Part shown: one piece after another, positions 17,663 to 25,487 of the stretch
Numbering within the stretch: position 1 is the first letter of the stretch
Layout of the letters: each line of letters starts with the position of its first letter
Assembly: GCA_021815405.1 (NCBI GenBank)
Contig: JAKAGV010000009.1
Span: forward strand, 62,001-126,000
Reading direction: 5' to 3'
Length of the DNA stretch: 64,000 nucleotides
DNA from: Bacteroidota bacterium
GTDB lineage: Bacteria; Bacteroidota; Ignavibacteria; Ignavibacteriales; Ignavibacteriaceae
Program-made: the position numbers and the translations under genes
The notes under the pieces: generated by a model
The model's input: the letters and a program-made list of their open reading frames with translations, nothing else
The model's database searches: none
Told to the model about the DNA's origin: nothing

Positions 17663-18484
17663 TCATTCCCCACCAATTTTAACAAGTTCTTTAATCCTGC
17701 CTAAATTAACAGTATTGGGGTAAAACTCGCCCATCCATCTTCGGCAACGGTTTGCATCAAGCGGTACTCCAATTACCGGCAAGCCGAATTTAATGCAGCT
17801 ATTCATACCGCTCATTAATTCCGGAATGCATGCGATACCCATTACTCCCACAGTCTTGTATTTCTTTAGAAGCATTTTAAGTAATTCTTTTAGATCTGCC
17901 GTACGCCAGATGTAGGCATCAACTTTATTTTTTCCCAATATCATGTTAACATAATTTATATAACAATGCTTTGAACATCCTTTGCATACATAATCAATCT
18001 CATTCATTTTGGACATGCAGTTCTGATTAAGATCATGCAGGCAGTGCGGGAGAAGTGCAATCTTACATTGGCAGTTTCTAAATTGATCTGCGTATATTCT
18101 ATTTATAAGTTCAATCTCTGCCATATAGAGATGATATTGTTCTTCAGATGTTGAAATGATTTTATCAATTCTTTCTGTTAAAGATAAGCTTTCAAGATGT
18201 GCCTTAACATCTTCAGTATAACAAGAGAGATTGGCTCTTAGAAAATTAAGAATTTCGGAAATTACTGTGTCATTACTTTCAGACTGATTAAGATTTTTCA
18301 AGAAACGTTTTTTTCGATCGAAGGAGTGTAAATACTGGAGGAACTCCTCTTCTGTTTCAAAATATTTTTCATTAAGAAACGAAACTACAAATTCTATAGT
18401 TTTAAAATAGTTATCAGAGGAAGCTTCAATTCCATAAAGAGAAAAGGTTTTGCCTTTGACAATTTTTTCCTGAGGAGTATTCAT
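17663..18484 (-). CDS. DUF116 family protein
   Basis: The C-terminal half carries the DUF116 pattern: Leu-Leu-Pro-His-Cys-Leu, a cluster Cys-Lys-Gly-Cys-Ser-Lys-His-Cys, Gly-Val-Met-Gly-Ile-Ala-Cys, and Val-Pro-Leu-Asp-Ala-Asn-Arg-Cys-Arg-Arg-Trp-Met-Gly. Conserved cysteines suggest metal or Fe-S binding. The first 110 residues are unrelated to anything I recognise. DUF116 proteins are often near lipoate or formyltransferase genes, but no such neighbour is seen here. Biochemical role unknown. Confidence 0.85.
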   Translation of the reverse strand: MNTPQEKIVKGKTFSLYGIEASSDNYFKTIEFVVSFLNEKYFETEEEFLQYLHSFDRKKRFLKNLNQSESNDTVISEILNFLRANLSCYTEDVKAHLESLSLTERIDKIISTSEEQYHLYMAEIELINRIYADQFRNCQCKIALLPHCLHDLNQNCMSKMNEIDYVCKGCSKHCYINYVNMILGKNKVDAYIWRTADLKELLKMLLKKYKTVGVMGIACIPELMSGMNSCIKFGLPVIGVPLDANRCRRWMGEFYPNTVNLGRIKELVKIGGE

Positions 18485-18563
18485 TCTATCTCAAATTGAA
18501 TACTATAATTTAAATAAATTCGGATTGATTAGTTCAATAGTAGAATTTAGTGCAAGTAATCTC

Positions 18564-21116
18564 TCAGGCAACTTTTACAATTACCATCGTCATGTCATCA
18601 TTCACTTCTGCATCACCGCGGAAGGTGTTGATCGAAGTCCAGATCTCATTCATTATTTCGGATGAAGTCTTGCTGGTCTTCCCTATTAAGATTTCGGAAA
18701 GTTTATCTTCACCAAAAAGATCCAAGTATTTATTCATTGCTTCTGTAATACCATCTGAAAAGAAAGCATAAATTTGTCCGGACTTGAGCGGGACTTCTTC
18801 TTCTACCAGTGTATTTTCAAAAACAATTCCTCTCTCCAAGCCGACACCGATACCTTGAGTTCTATACGAGTGAATAGAACCGTTTGAAGCAGCAAGTACG
18901 GGCATATGCCCCGCTCTGCAGAACGTAACTTTCTTTTCGGCAGTATCGAATAAAGCCAGGGTCATCGTTACAAAAGAATTTCTTTCGATAGAATCATAAA
19001 ACTTGCGGTTTAATTCTATCATTATCTGCTTGGGAGATTTATCGGCGGTGCAAGAAAGCTGGATCATCGTTTGAAGCTTGGTCATGTAAAGAGCGGCTGG
19101 TAAACCTTTGCCGGATACATCGCCAACGACAACAAACATTTTATTTTCAGAAACAGGGATAAGGTCATAGTAATCTCCGCCGACTTGATTGGCAGGAATC
19201 ATTTCACCGCAAATATCCAACCCATTAACGTTGGGAACGCATTTAGGCAAAAGCCCCTGCTGAATTCTCCTGGCAAGAGAAAGGTCTCTTTCAATCCTCA
19301 GCTTTTCTGCTTCTGATTCATAAAGCCTGGCATTCTCAATAGCAATAGCAGCCTGGCTTGATGCGGCATTTAGAAGATCAAGATCTTTGCCGGCAAACTG
19401 AGAACCCGAATATTTTAATCCGAACAGAAGAAGTCCGATAACTTTTGATTTGATTATCATAGGAATAACAGTAAAGATTCCTTCTTCAATTAAAGTGTCG
19501 GATGCTTCCGAGAATGCCTCGGCAAACTCATGCTGTTCGATAATTATCCTGTCAGAGATCAGAGATTTTTTTTCAATTATTTTTTGAAGATTGCCGTAAT
19601 TAATAACAAGATCAGTTTTAGTAATTCCAACGCTCTTTATTAAATGGAACTCACCTTCCTTCTTTCCCTTAATTATGATTCCGAAACGATTAATCTTAAG
19701 AGATTCAACAAAAGTAGATTTCATTGAATCAAGAATATTTTCAAGACCAACGAGAGTAGAAACATCATTGCTGAAGCGCAGCAGCACTCTTTGGTAAGCA
19801 AACTGCTCCGGGTAAAAGCGTGCAGTCAGGAAATCCTGGAATTTATCTTTTGTAGATTGAAAGACGAGAGCAAAAATGATAAAAATAGAACCGGCAATTA
19901 CAGCCTGAAACTGAGTTCCTATTACGGCACTGATGCTTTGTCCCAGTACATAAATAACTAAGAAATAAATTGCAGCTAATGCTGCTGTAGCAACACCATA
20001 CATCAGAGTATTTTTAATTACAACACTTACATCCATCAATTGATATTTGAAAATAGAATATGCAAATGCAATAGGAATCAGAATAATTAAAATGATCGGA
20101 GTATAATATTCAGGTGAGTTAAAAATGGTATCCGATATTACCGGTGCAATGCGGGAAGTATAAACAATAGCTGCAAGCGCTATTATGAATGAAATAAGAA
20201 TAATGAATACCGATTTTTTTTCTTCTTTGGTCGTCAGTTTTCTATAATTGATAATTAAAGAAATCAAAGCGGCTATTTCAACAGCAGATAAAAAATAACC
20301 AAGATTTGATATAATCATATTAGATTTAGCTACTGTTCCATTACCAAAGCCAAATACTTCAACTAACGTTATTACTATAGCTAATGCCATTACTGCCGGT
20401 ACAATTATTAATAGCCGTTTAGTCCATTTTTTCTCCATTAGTTTGAATGGCTTCGGAAAATTCCAGAAAAAGGCAAGCAATAAAAAGGGGAAAGCACTAA
20501 CACCTGACGCGAGTAAAACGGCAAGGATTAGAAACAACAGTCTATCAGCTTGAACAACTGCAGGTGAAATATCGACAGGAACAAATAACTGCATGCTGGT
20601 TAAAACCGAGGCTACACCAATGCCGTAAAACAATTTCTGCACTCTTCCATCAGGCTTAGCCATAAGAACAATAAAGCCGATGAGCATCTGCATTAGAGCC
20701 AAGATAGCATTTGCCAATAACGAGATATTAATAAGCTTTTTAATGTAAACTTTAGTGTGAATGATTTTACCGTCATGTTCAATTGTATAATTAGCATATT
20801 GCCCGGCATTGATGTTATTAAGAATTAGCTGAGCTGCCCCAGCACTTGGCAAGTTCTGGTTATTTATTTGAAGCAGCAGGTCGCCGTCTCTAATACCAGC
20901 GTTCCAAGTAACACCGCCTACTTTAACGCTTTGGAAATGAAGAACAATTTTACCATCTGGTGTTTTTTGATCAATCCACAAGCATTCATCATTAGATTGA
21001 ATTCTAACTGCAAGAACAAAATAAATTTCAACTATGGCAGTAATTATTAGGGCAAGAGAAACCGCTATAATAAATTTTGACCTGTTCTTAAGATAAAATT
21101 GTTTAATAAAATTCAT
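18564..21116 (-). CDS. Membrane PDZ-GAF-SpoIIE serine phosphatase (RsbU-like)
   Basis: The 850-residue protein has one N-terminal membrane helix, an exported PDZ-like domain (about 55-125, with Gly-Ile-Arg-Asp-Gly-Asp-Leu-Leu), and about eight membrane helices (145-440). A GAF domain (about 450-590) follows, then a PP2C/SpoIIE phosphatase. The latter shows Ala-Arg-Arg-Ile-Gln-Gln-Gly-Leu-Leu-Pro, Gly-Asp-Val-Ser-Gly-Lys-Gly, Phe-Ser-Asp-Gly-Ile-Thr-Glu-Ala and Asn-Asp-Asp-Met-Thr. Such enzymes dephosphorylate STAS-domain anti-anti-sigma factors in response to envelope or cytosolic signals. No STAS partner is adjacent; candidates lie at 45.0 and 50.0 kb. Confidence 0.92.
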   Translation of the reverse strand: MNFIKQFYLKNRSKFIIAVSLALIITAIVEIYFVLAVRIQSNDECLWIDQKTPDGKIVLHFQSVKVGGVTWNAGIRDGDLLLQINNQNLPSAGAAQLILNNINAGQYANYTIEHDGKIIHTKVYIKKLINISLLANAILALMQMLIGFIVLMAKPDGRVQKLFYGIGVASVLTSMQLFVPVDISPAVVQADRLLFLILAVLLASGVSAFPFLLLAFFWNFPKPFKLMEKKWTKRLLIIVPAVMALAIVITLVEVFGFGNGTVAKSNMIISNLGYFLSAVEIAALISLIINYRKLTTKEEKKSVFIILISFIIALAAIVYTSRIAPVISDTIFNSPEYYTPIILIILIPIAFAYSIFKYQLMDVSVVIKNTLMYGVATAALAAIYFLVIYVLGQSISAVIGTQFQAVIAGSIFIIFALVFQSTKDKFQDFLTARFYPEQFAYQRVLLRFSNDVSTLVGLENILDSMKSTFVESLKINRFGIIIKGKKEGEFHLIKSVGITKTDLVINYGNLQKIIEKKSLISDRIIIEQHEFAEAFSEASDTLIEEGIFTVIPMIIKSKVIGLLLFGLKYSGSQFAGKDLDLLNAASSQAAIAIENARLYESEAEKLRIERDLSLARRIQQGLLPKCVPNVNGLDICGEMIPANQVGGDYYDLIPVSENKMFVVVGDVSGKGLPAALYMTKLQTMIQLSCTADKSPKQIMIELNRKFYDSIERNSFVTMTLALFDTAEKKVTFCRAGHMPVLAASNGSIHSYRTQGIGVGLERGIVFENTLVEEEVPLKSGQIYAFFSDGITEAMNKYLDLFGEDKLSEILIGKTSKTSSEIMNEIWTSINTFRGDAEVNDDMTMVIVKVA

Positions 21117-21648
21117 TTATAATTTATAGTTTTATGGATACCCGGCGCTTATATAAACTAATTGGCAATGATAGCGAAATTTGATGCAATAAAACTAAAT
21201 AAAATTGGAAGTTAAAACAAATACTTTCGCAAATGGCATAACGTACAGAGCAAGCGCTAGACGTTGTTATGCGCTATATTCTATTGAGTTAGGCGTAAGC
21301 GAGGTTTATTAGTTAAGGTTTATCCGGCTAATGTTAAGTGAAATTCTTTTGAGAAAGTTAATGAAGAATAATATTTGATTTTGCCGGAACCAGGTATTAT
21401 TGATGCAGCATAGATAATTGCCTTATTATATAAAGAGTTCATTCTAAAAAGGTAAGACAATTAATTCAAAATTAATGAGTCCAGTCTAAAAAGGTCATTT
21501 TCGTGAAAACGGGGATCTAAAGAGTTTAGTATTTAGAATAGATTTCCACTTTCGTGCGAATGACATTCCGGCTATTTAGGCTTTTTAGACCGGACTCATT
21601 TATTATTATTTTAAATTCAGCTTAAACTATCAAATCCCATTGTACCAA
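21117..21648. other. Gene-free stretch with several inverted repeats
   Basis: I see no convincing coding frame here. The left half holds a short inverted pair (21236-21242 with 21266-21272) followed by GTTAGGC at 21288. The right half holds a larger imperfect palindrome (listed separately) and a partial direct copy of its arm at about 21436-21453. It separates the SpoIIE gene from the 3' end of the glycan locus. Confidence 0.6.
21474..21600. mobile_element. MITE-like inverted-repeat element
   Basis: The terminal arms 21474-21493 and 21581-21600 match at 19 of 20 positions as inverted repeats (AATGAGTCCAGTCTAAAAAG against CTTTTTAGACCGGACTCATT). The inner sequence is partly self-complementary (GTCATT...AATGAC). 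There is no coding capacity. A third, partial arm lies at 21436-21453. Size (127 bp) and layout suggest a non-autonomous element or a folded-RNA repeat; no transposase is in the window and no clear target duplication was found. Confidence 0.5.
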
Positions 21649-23853
21649 TTATTTTAATATTTCAAATGATGTTGTTATGACATCATCCGAACTGCCTCCA
21701 ACCATTACTTTGATTACTCCCGGCTCAATTATTTTTTTCATATCAACACCGTAGTATTCGAGCATCTCAGGCTTAAGCATAAAACTTATTGATTTGGATT
21801 CACCCGGATTTAAGAAAACTCTTTTGAATCCTTTTAACTCTTCCACCGGACGTGTTACGCTTGCAACCATTTTTCTTATATATAATTCAGCCACTTCAGT
21901 TCCCGCAGTCTCGCCGGTATTCTTAACATTAACTGAAACAATTACGGAATCATCCATCCCAATTTGCTTTTTATTAACAGCGATATCACTGAATTTAAAA
22001 TCTGTATAACTCAATCCGTAACCGAAAGGATAAAGCGGAGTAACGGGGCAATCAATATATTTAGAAGTATAATGATCTGTTGGAGAAGGCGGTCTGCCGG
22101 TATTCATGTGGTTATAAAAAAGTGGAATCTGCCCGACAACCCGCGGAAAAGTTGCAGTTAATTTTCCCGACGGATTGTAATCTCCAAAAATAACATCTGC
22201 AATTGCATTACCGGTTTGATTTCCTAAAAACCAAGTTTCAAGTATAGAAGGAATATTTTTAGAAATCCAATCTATCGTCAAAGGACGTCCATTCATCAAT
22301 ACAATAATTAAATGCTTATTTGCTTCATAAATTTTCTTTATAAGTTTGTTTTGAATGCCGGGAATATCAAGATTAGTACGGCTTGCAGCCTCGCCGCTCA
22401 TATCGCGAGATTCGCCCACAACCATTATTGCAACGTCGGATTCTTTAGCTACTTTTATCGCATCGTCAAAACCTGAACGGCTTGTATCAAGTATGCCGCA
22501 TCCTTTCACATAATTTATTTTAGTTTCCGGAGAAACCTTGTCTTTTATTCCCTGAAGAACTGTAATAACATTTTTAGAAATTCCGTTTGGAGACCACGGA
22601 CCAAGGAGATCTGCCTGATCATCTGCAAGCGGACCAATTAACGCAATGGAATGAATATTTTTTTTAAGAGGAAGAAGATGTCCTTCGTTTTTTAATAATA
22701 CAATTGATTCTCTGCCAAGCTGCCTTGCTATTTTATTTTTTTCTTTTTGCGAAGGCATATTCTTTCTGAAATATTCTTTATCAACGTATGGATGATCAAA
22801 CAAGCCAAGCCTAAATTTCAATCGAAGAACTCTTCTAACAGAGCGGTCAATTAATTTTTCAGAAATAATATGTTTCTTTACCAGATATTCAAGATACGGA
22901 GAATAAATATTTCCGGTTATTGTATCGCCGGCAAGGTCGACATCTACTCCGGCAGTAATTCCTTCCCGAGCAGCATCTTCTTTATTTGCTGCAACTCCAT
23001 GATTAACTAATTCGCCGATGGAATTATAATCGCTGATAACAACTCCCTTAAAGTGCCACTCATCTCTAAGAATTTTTGTAAGAGTAAAATAATTTTCAGA
23101 AGCCGGAATTCCGTTAAGATCATTAAAAGCGCTCATAATAGAACCAGCGCCTGCATTTACAGCAGCGTGGAACGGCGGAAGATAAATATCTCTTAAAGTT
23201 CTTACTGATATATCAACAGTATTATAATCTCTTCCTGCCTGTGCAGCTCCATAGGCTACATAATGCTTTGCTGTAGCGGCTATCGAACCTTCGTCGCTCA
23301 AACTTTTACCCTGATAGCCGCGTACATAGGCAGCAGCCATAATGCTACCGAGGAATGGATCCTCACCGGCGCCTTCAACAATTCTTCCCCACCTTGGATC
23401 GCGTGCAATATCTACCATCGGAGAAAATGTCCAGTTCAATCCATATGATGCAGCTTCAAGAGCAGCAATCCTTGCAGCCTTTTCAACAAGCGCGGGATCC
23501 CAACTGCAAGACTGAGCGAGCGGAACAGGAAAGACAGTATGGTAGCCGTGAATAACATCAGCCGCAAATGCCAACGGTATGTGAAGCCTTGATTCTTTAA
23601 CAGCAATTCTTTGCAGACTGTCTCTTACACTTGCAGAATTAAGATCTCCCATTTCTCCGAATTTACCTTCTTTGATTAATTCGCCGGTCATTTTGTTTAA
23701 ATCAGTTTTGCGCACTAACTGCCCTATCTTTTCTTTCAATGTCATTTTTGATAAAAGGCTGTCAACTTTATGTTCGATTAGGGCATTCTGTGCAAATGCG
23801 GATATGCCGATATTAAATAAGAATAACAAAAAAAATAATTTCATGTATTTCAT
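21649..23853 (-). CDS. bglX: Glycoside hydrolase family 3 beta-glucosidase, exported
   Basis: A signal peptide ends Ile-Ser-Ala-Phe-Ala-Gln. The GH3 N-domain has Pro-Arg-Trp-Gly-Arg-Ile and Ala-Lys-His-Tyr-Val-Ala-Tyr-Gly, with the nucleophile Asp275 in Val-Ile-Ser-Asp-Tyr. The C-domain and a final fibronectin-III-like domain follow, to 734 residues, the BglX layout. There is no T9SS tail, so a periplasmic location is likely. It would remove glucose from the ends of imported oligosaccharides. It is the last gene of the glycan locus, 108 bases after a GH144 gene. The exact linkage preference is inferred from neighbours only. Confidence 0.93.
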   Translation of the reverse strand: MKYMKLFFLLFLFNIGISAFAQNALIEHKVDSLLSKMTLKEKIGQLVRKTDLNKMTGELIKEGKFGEMGDLNSASVRDSLQRIAVKESRLHIPLAFAADVIHGYHTVFPVPLAQSCSWDPALVEKAARIAALEAASYGLNWTFSPMVDIARDPRWGRIVEGAGEDPFLGSIMAAAYVRGYQGKSLSDEGSIAATAKHYVAYGAAQAGRDYNTVDISVRTLRDIYLPPFHAAVNAGAGSIMSAFNDLNGIPASENYFTLTKILRDEWHFKGVVISDYNSIGELVNHGVAANKEDAAREGITAGVDVDLAGDTITGNIYSPYLEYLVKKHIISEKLIDRSVRRVLRLKFRLGLFDHPYVDKEYFRKNMPSQKEKNKIARQLGRESIVLLKNEGHLLPLKKNIHSIALIGPLADDQADLLGPWSPNGISKNVITVLQGIKDKVSPETKINYVKGCGILDTSRSGFDDAIKVAKESDVAIMVVGESRDMSGEAASRTNLDIPGIQNKLIKKIYEANKHLIIVLMNGRPLTIDWISKNIPSILETWFLGNQTGNAIADVIFGDYNPSGKLTATFPRVVGQIPLFYNHMNTGRPPSPTDHYTSKYIDCPVTPLYPFGYGLSYTDFKFSDIAVNKKQIGMDDSVIVSVNVKNTGETAGTEVAELYIRKMVASVTRPVEELKGFKRVFLNPGESKSISFMLKPEMLEYYGVDMKKIIEPGVIKVMVGGSSDDVITTSFEILK

Positions 23854-23961
23854 TTTTCACTTTCGCTTAATTCAGTAACTTACTTTATGCTGGCTCGTGA
23901 TTCTTAATCGTAATCCTATTCGGATCTTTTAAAAAATCTGGGAATATCTGTCGAATCCGCG

Positions 23962-25362
23962 TCATCTGTGTTCTATTAATCTGGTAAAGCCCAACCGTTC
24001 CAGACCTTTCTTTATTACCGGATCTTTCATTTCATACTTCCACACAAAGCCGTTCATGAAATTCTCAATCATAATTACAATAGGACCTTCATCAATTCCT
24101 ATATAATCCTTGTCAAACCAATTAACTGTCGGATTAAACGCATCAACAAATCCAAACTTGCCCCACAAACCTTTGCTGCCGTAAATTTTGTACATGTTCA
24201 TTAGAGATGGAATAACAGCCTCAGGTGCAAATATAATTGAACCGCAAGCTGCTGTCGGCGCGATTGTTCCATCATCAAAATAATTTAGATTCGGGCCAGA
24301 TGCACCCCGTCCGGCATAGCCGAGAAATTTTTTATCATCAAAGTTATAAGCATCACCGGGACCATCGCATGCTGTAATTCCCCATGTTAATGAATCGTAA
24401 CCTTTCCATCCGTGAGGATTCTGAATTGCATATAGTCTCTGGCAAAGTGTGGCTCTTTTCGAATTTTCGAAGTAATCTATTTTTTTCTTCTGCAGGTAGC
24501 TGTCCGCAATGCCGCGAAAATCAACAAACATTTCAGAATATTGATGACCGAATAACGGCGGGAAGACAACGTGTGCAAGCCCTTTATAAGGTTCTTCCCA
24601 TTTATATCCTGACAGCCAATTACTGTAGCCTTCCTGTACCTCTTTCATTCCGTCGCCAGCCGCTATGATGTAAAGAATTAAAGCTTCGTTATAACCAATC
24701 CAGCCATACTTTGATAAGCCTTTATCTGGTTTCCAGTCCATCGAGATTGTACCGGCTGTTTTTGCATCACCATTCAAAGTAAAGAAACTCCAATCAACAC
24801 GGTTCAGTAATGAATCTGCAGCGGATCGGATTTCTCTTTCCAGCATTTCATCTTTATCATAAAATTGTCTGGCGAAGATGACCCCAGCTAAAAGCAAGCC
24901 GGTATCTATTGAAGAGAGTTCACAGTTCCAAAATCGTTTACCGGTTTTCATTCCAAGAAAATGATAATAGAATCCTTTATATCCGGTTGCCAATGCATCG
25001 GTGCTTTGTTCAGAATGAAGAAAAAAATTTAAAGCATTAAGAGTAATTGAAACTGCTTTTTCTCTGGTTATCCAGCCGTGTTCGGCACCGATTGCCCAGA
25101 CAGGAATTCCAAAGCCAACTGCAGCTATGCTAGCAGGAGAATCTTTGGTTGAACGGTCTTTTACCAGTCCGTTCTCCGGATTCATTTCATCAATAAAATA
25201 ATCGAATGCACGGTGCTGTACTGTATCCAGAAAAGAAATTTCCTCTTGCGATAGCTTTCTATCATTCAATAATTTTTTTTCAATTGAATTCCTTTCCTGA
25301 CTAAAGCCGGCAGCAGAATAGAAAAGTAATGCGGCGGAAATCAATAAATATAAACTCGACAT
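23962..25362 (-). CDS. GH144-type (PF10091) beta-glucan hydrolase, periplasmic form
   Basis: A signal peptide (Ser-Ala-Ala-Gly-Phe-Ser-Gln) leads into an (alpha/alpha)6-barrel domain of the glycoamylase-like family. Motifs are Trp-Gly-Ile-Thr-Ala-Cys-Asp-Gly-Pro, Asp-Asp-Gly-Thr-Ile-Ala-Pro-Thr-Ala-Ala, Gly-Phe-Val-Asp-Ala-Phe-Asn and Gly-Ile-Asp-Glu-Gly-Pro-Ile. Characterised GH144 enzymes act on beta-1,2-glucan, either as endo-glucanases or releasing sophorose from chain ends. At 466 residues with no sorting tail, it is probably periplasmic and works on imported fragments. It is paralogous to the gene at 34757-36655. Confidence 0.87.
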   Translation of the reverse strand: MSSLYLLISAALLFYSAAGFSQERNSIEKKLLNDRKLSQEEISFLDTVQHRAFDYFIDEMNPENGLVKDRSTKDSPASIAAVGFGIPVWAIGAEHGWITREKAVSITLNALNFFLHSEQSTDALATGYKGFYYHFLGMKTGKRFWNCELSSIDTGLLLAGVIFARQFYDKDEMLEREIRSAADSLLNRVDWSFFTLNGDAKTAGTISMDWKPDKGLSKYGWIGYNEALILYIIAAGDGMKEVQEGYSNWLSGYKWEEPYKGLAHVVFPPLFGHQYSEMFVDFRGIADSYLQKKKIDYFENSKRATLCQRLYAIQNPHGWKGYDSLTWGITACDGPGDAYNFDDKKFLGYAGRGASGPNLNYFDDGTIAPTAACGSIIFAPEAVIPSLMNMYKIYGSKGLWGKFGFVDAFNPTVNWFDKDYIGIDEGPIVIMIENFMNGFVWKYEMKDPVIKKGLERLGFTRLIEHR

Positions 25363-25487
25363 AAATCTAAATCTTTGTTTACTCTGTTAATTTTTTTTCA
25401 TGCTTTTTATCTTAACCATAATCTTAATCAAATTTATCAATCGAGTACGAGAAAGAGTAAAATTACGATTAAGATCAAACGGAAACA

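Noticed and set aside
17391-17723. Repeat-encoded protein with seven-residue units
   Set aside because: TTG start directly after a stop, no ribosome site; openness is explained by the 21-base period. Kept as a repeat only.
25415-25480. Inverted repeat ATCTTAATC/GATTAAGAT as terminator of the TonB-receptor upstream region
   Set aside because: Loop of 37 bases and no T-run; more likely a fragment of a simple dispersed repeat.
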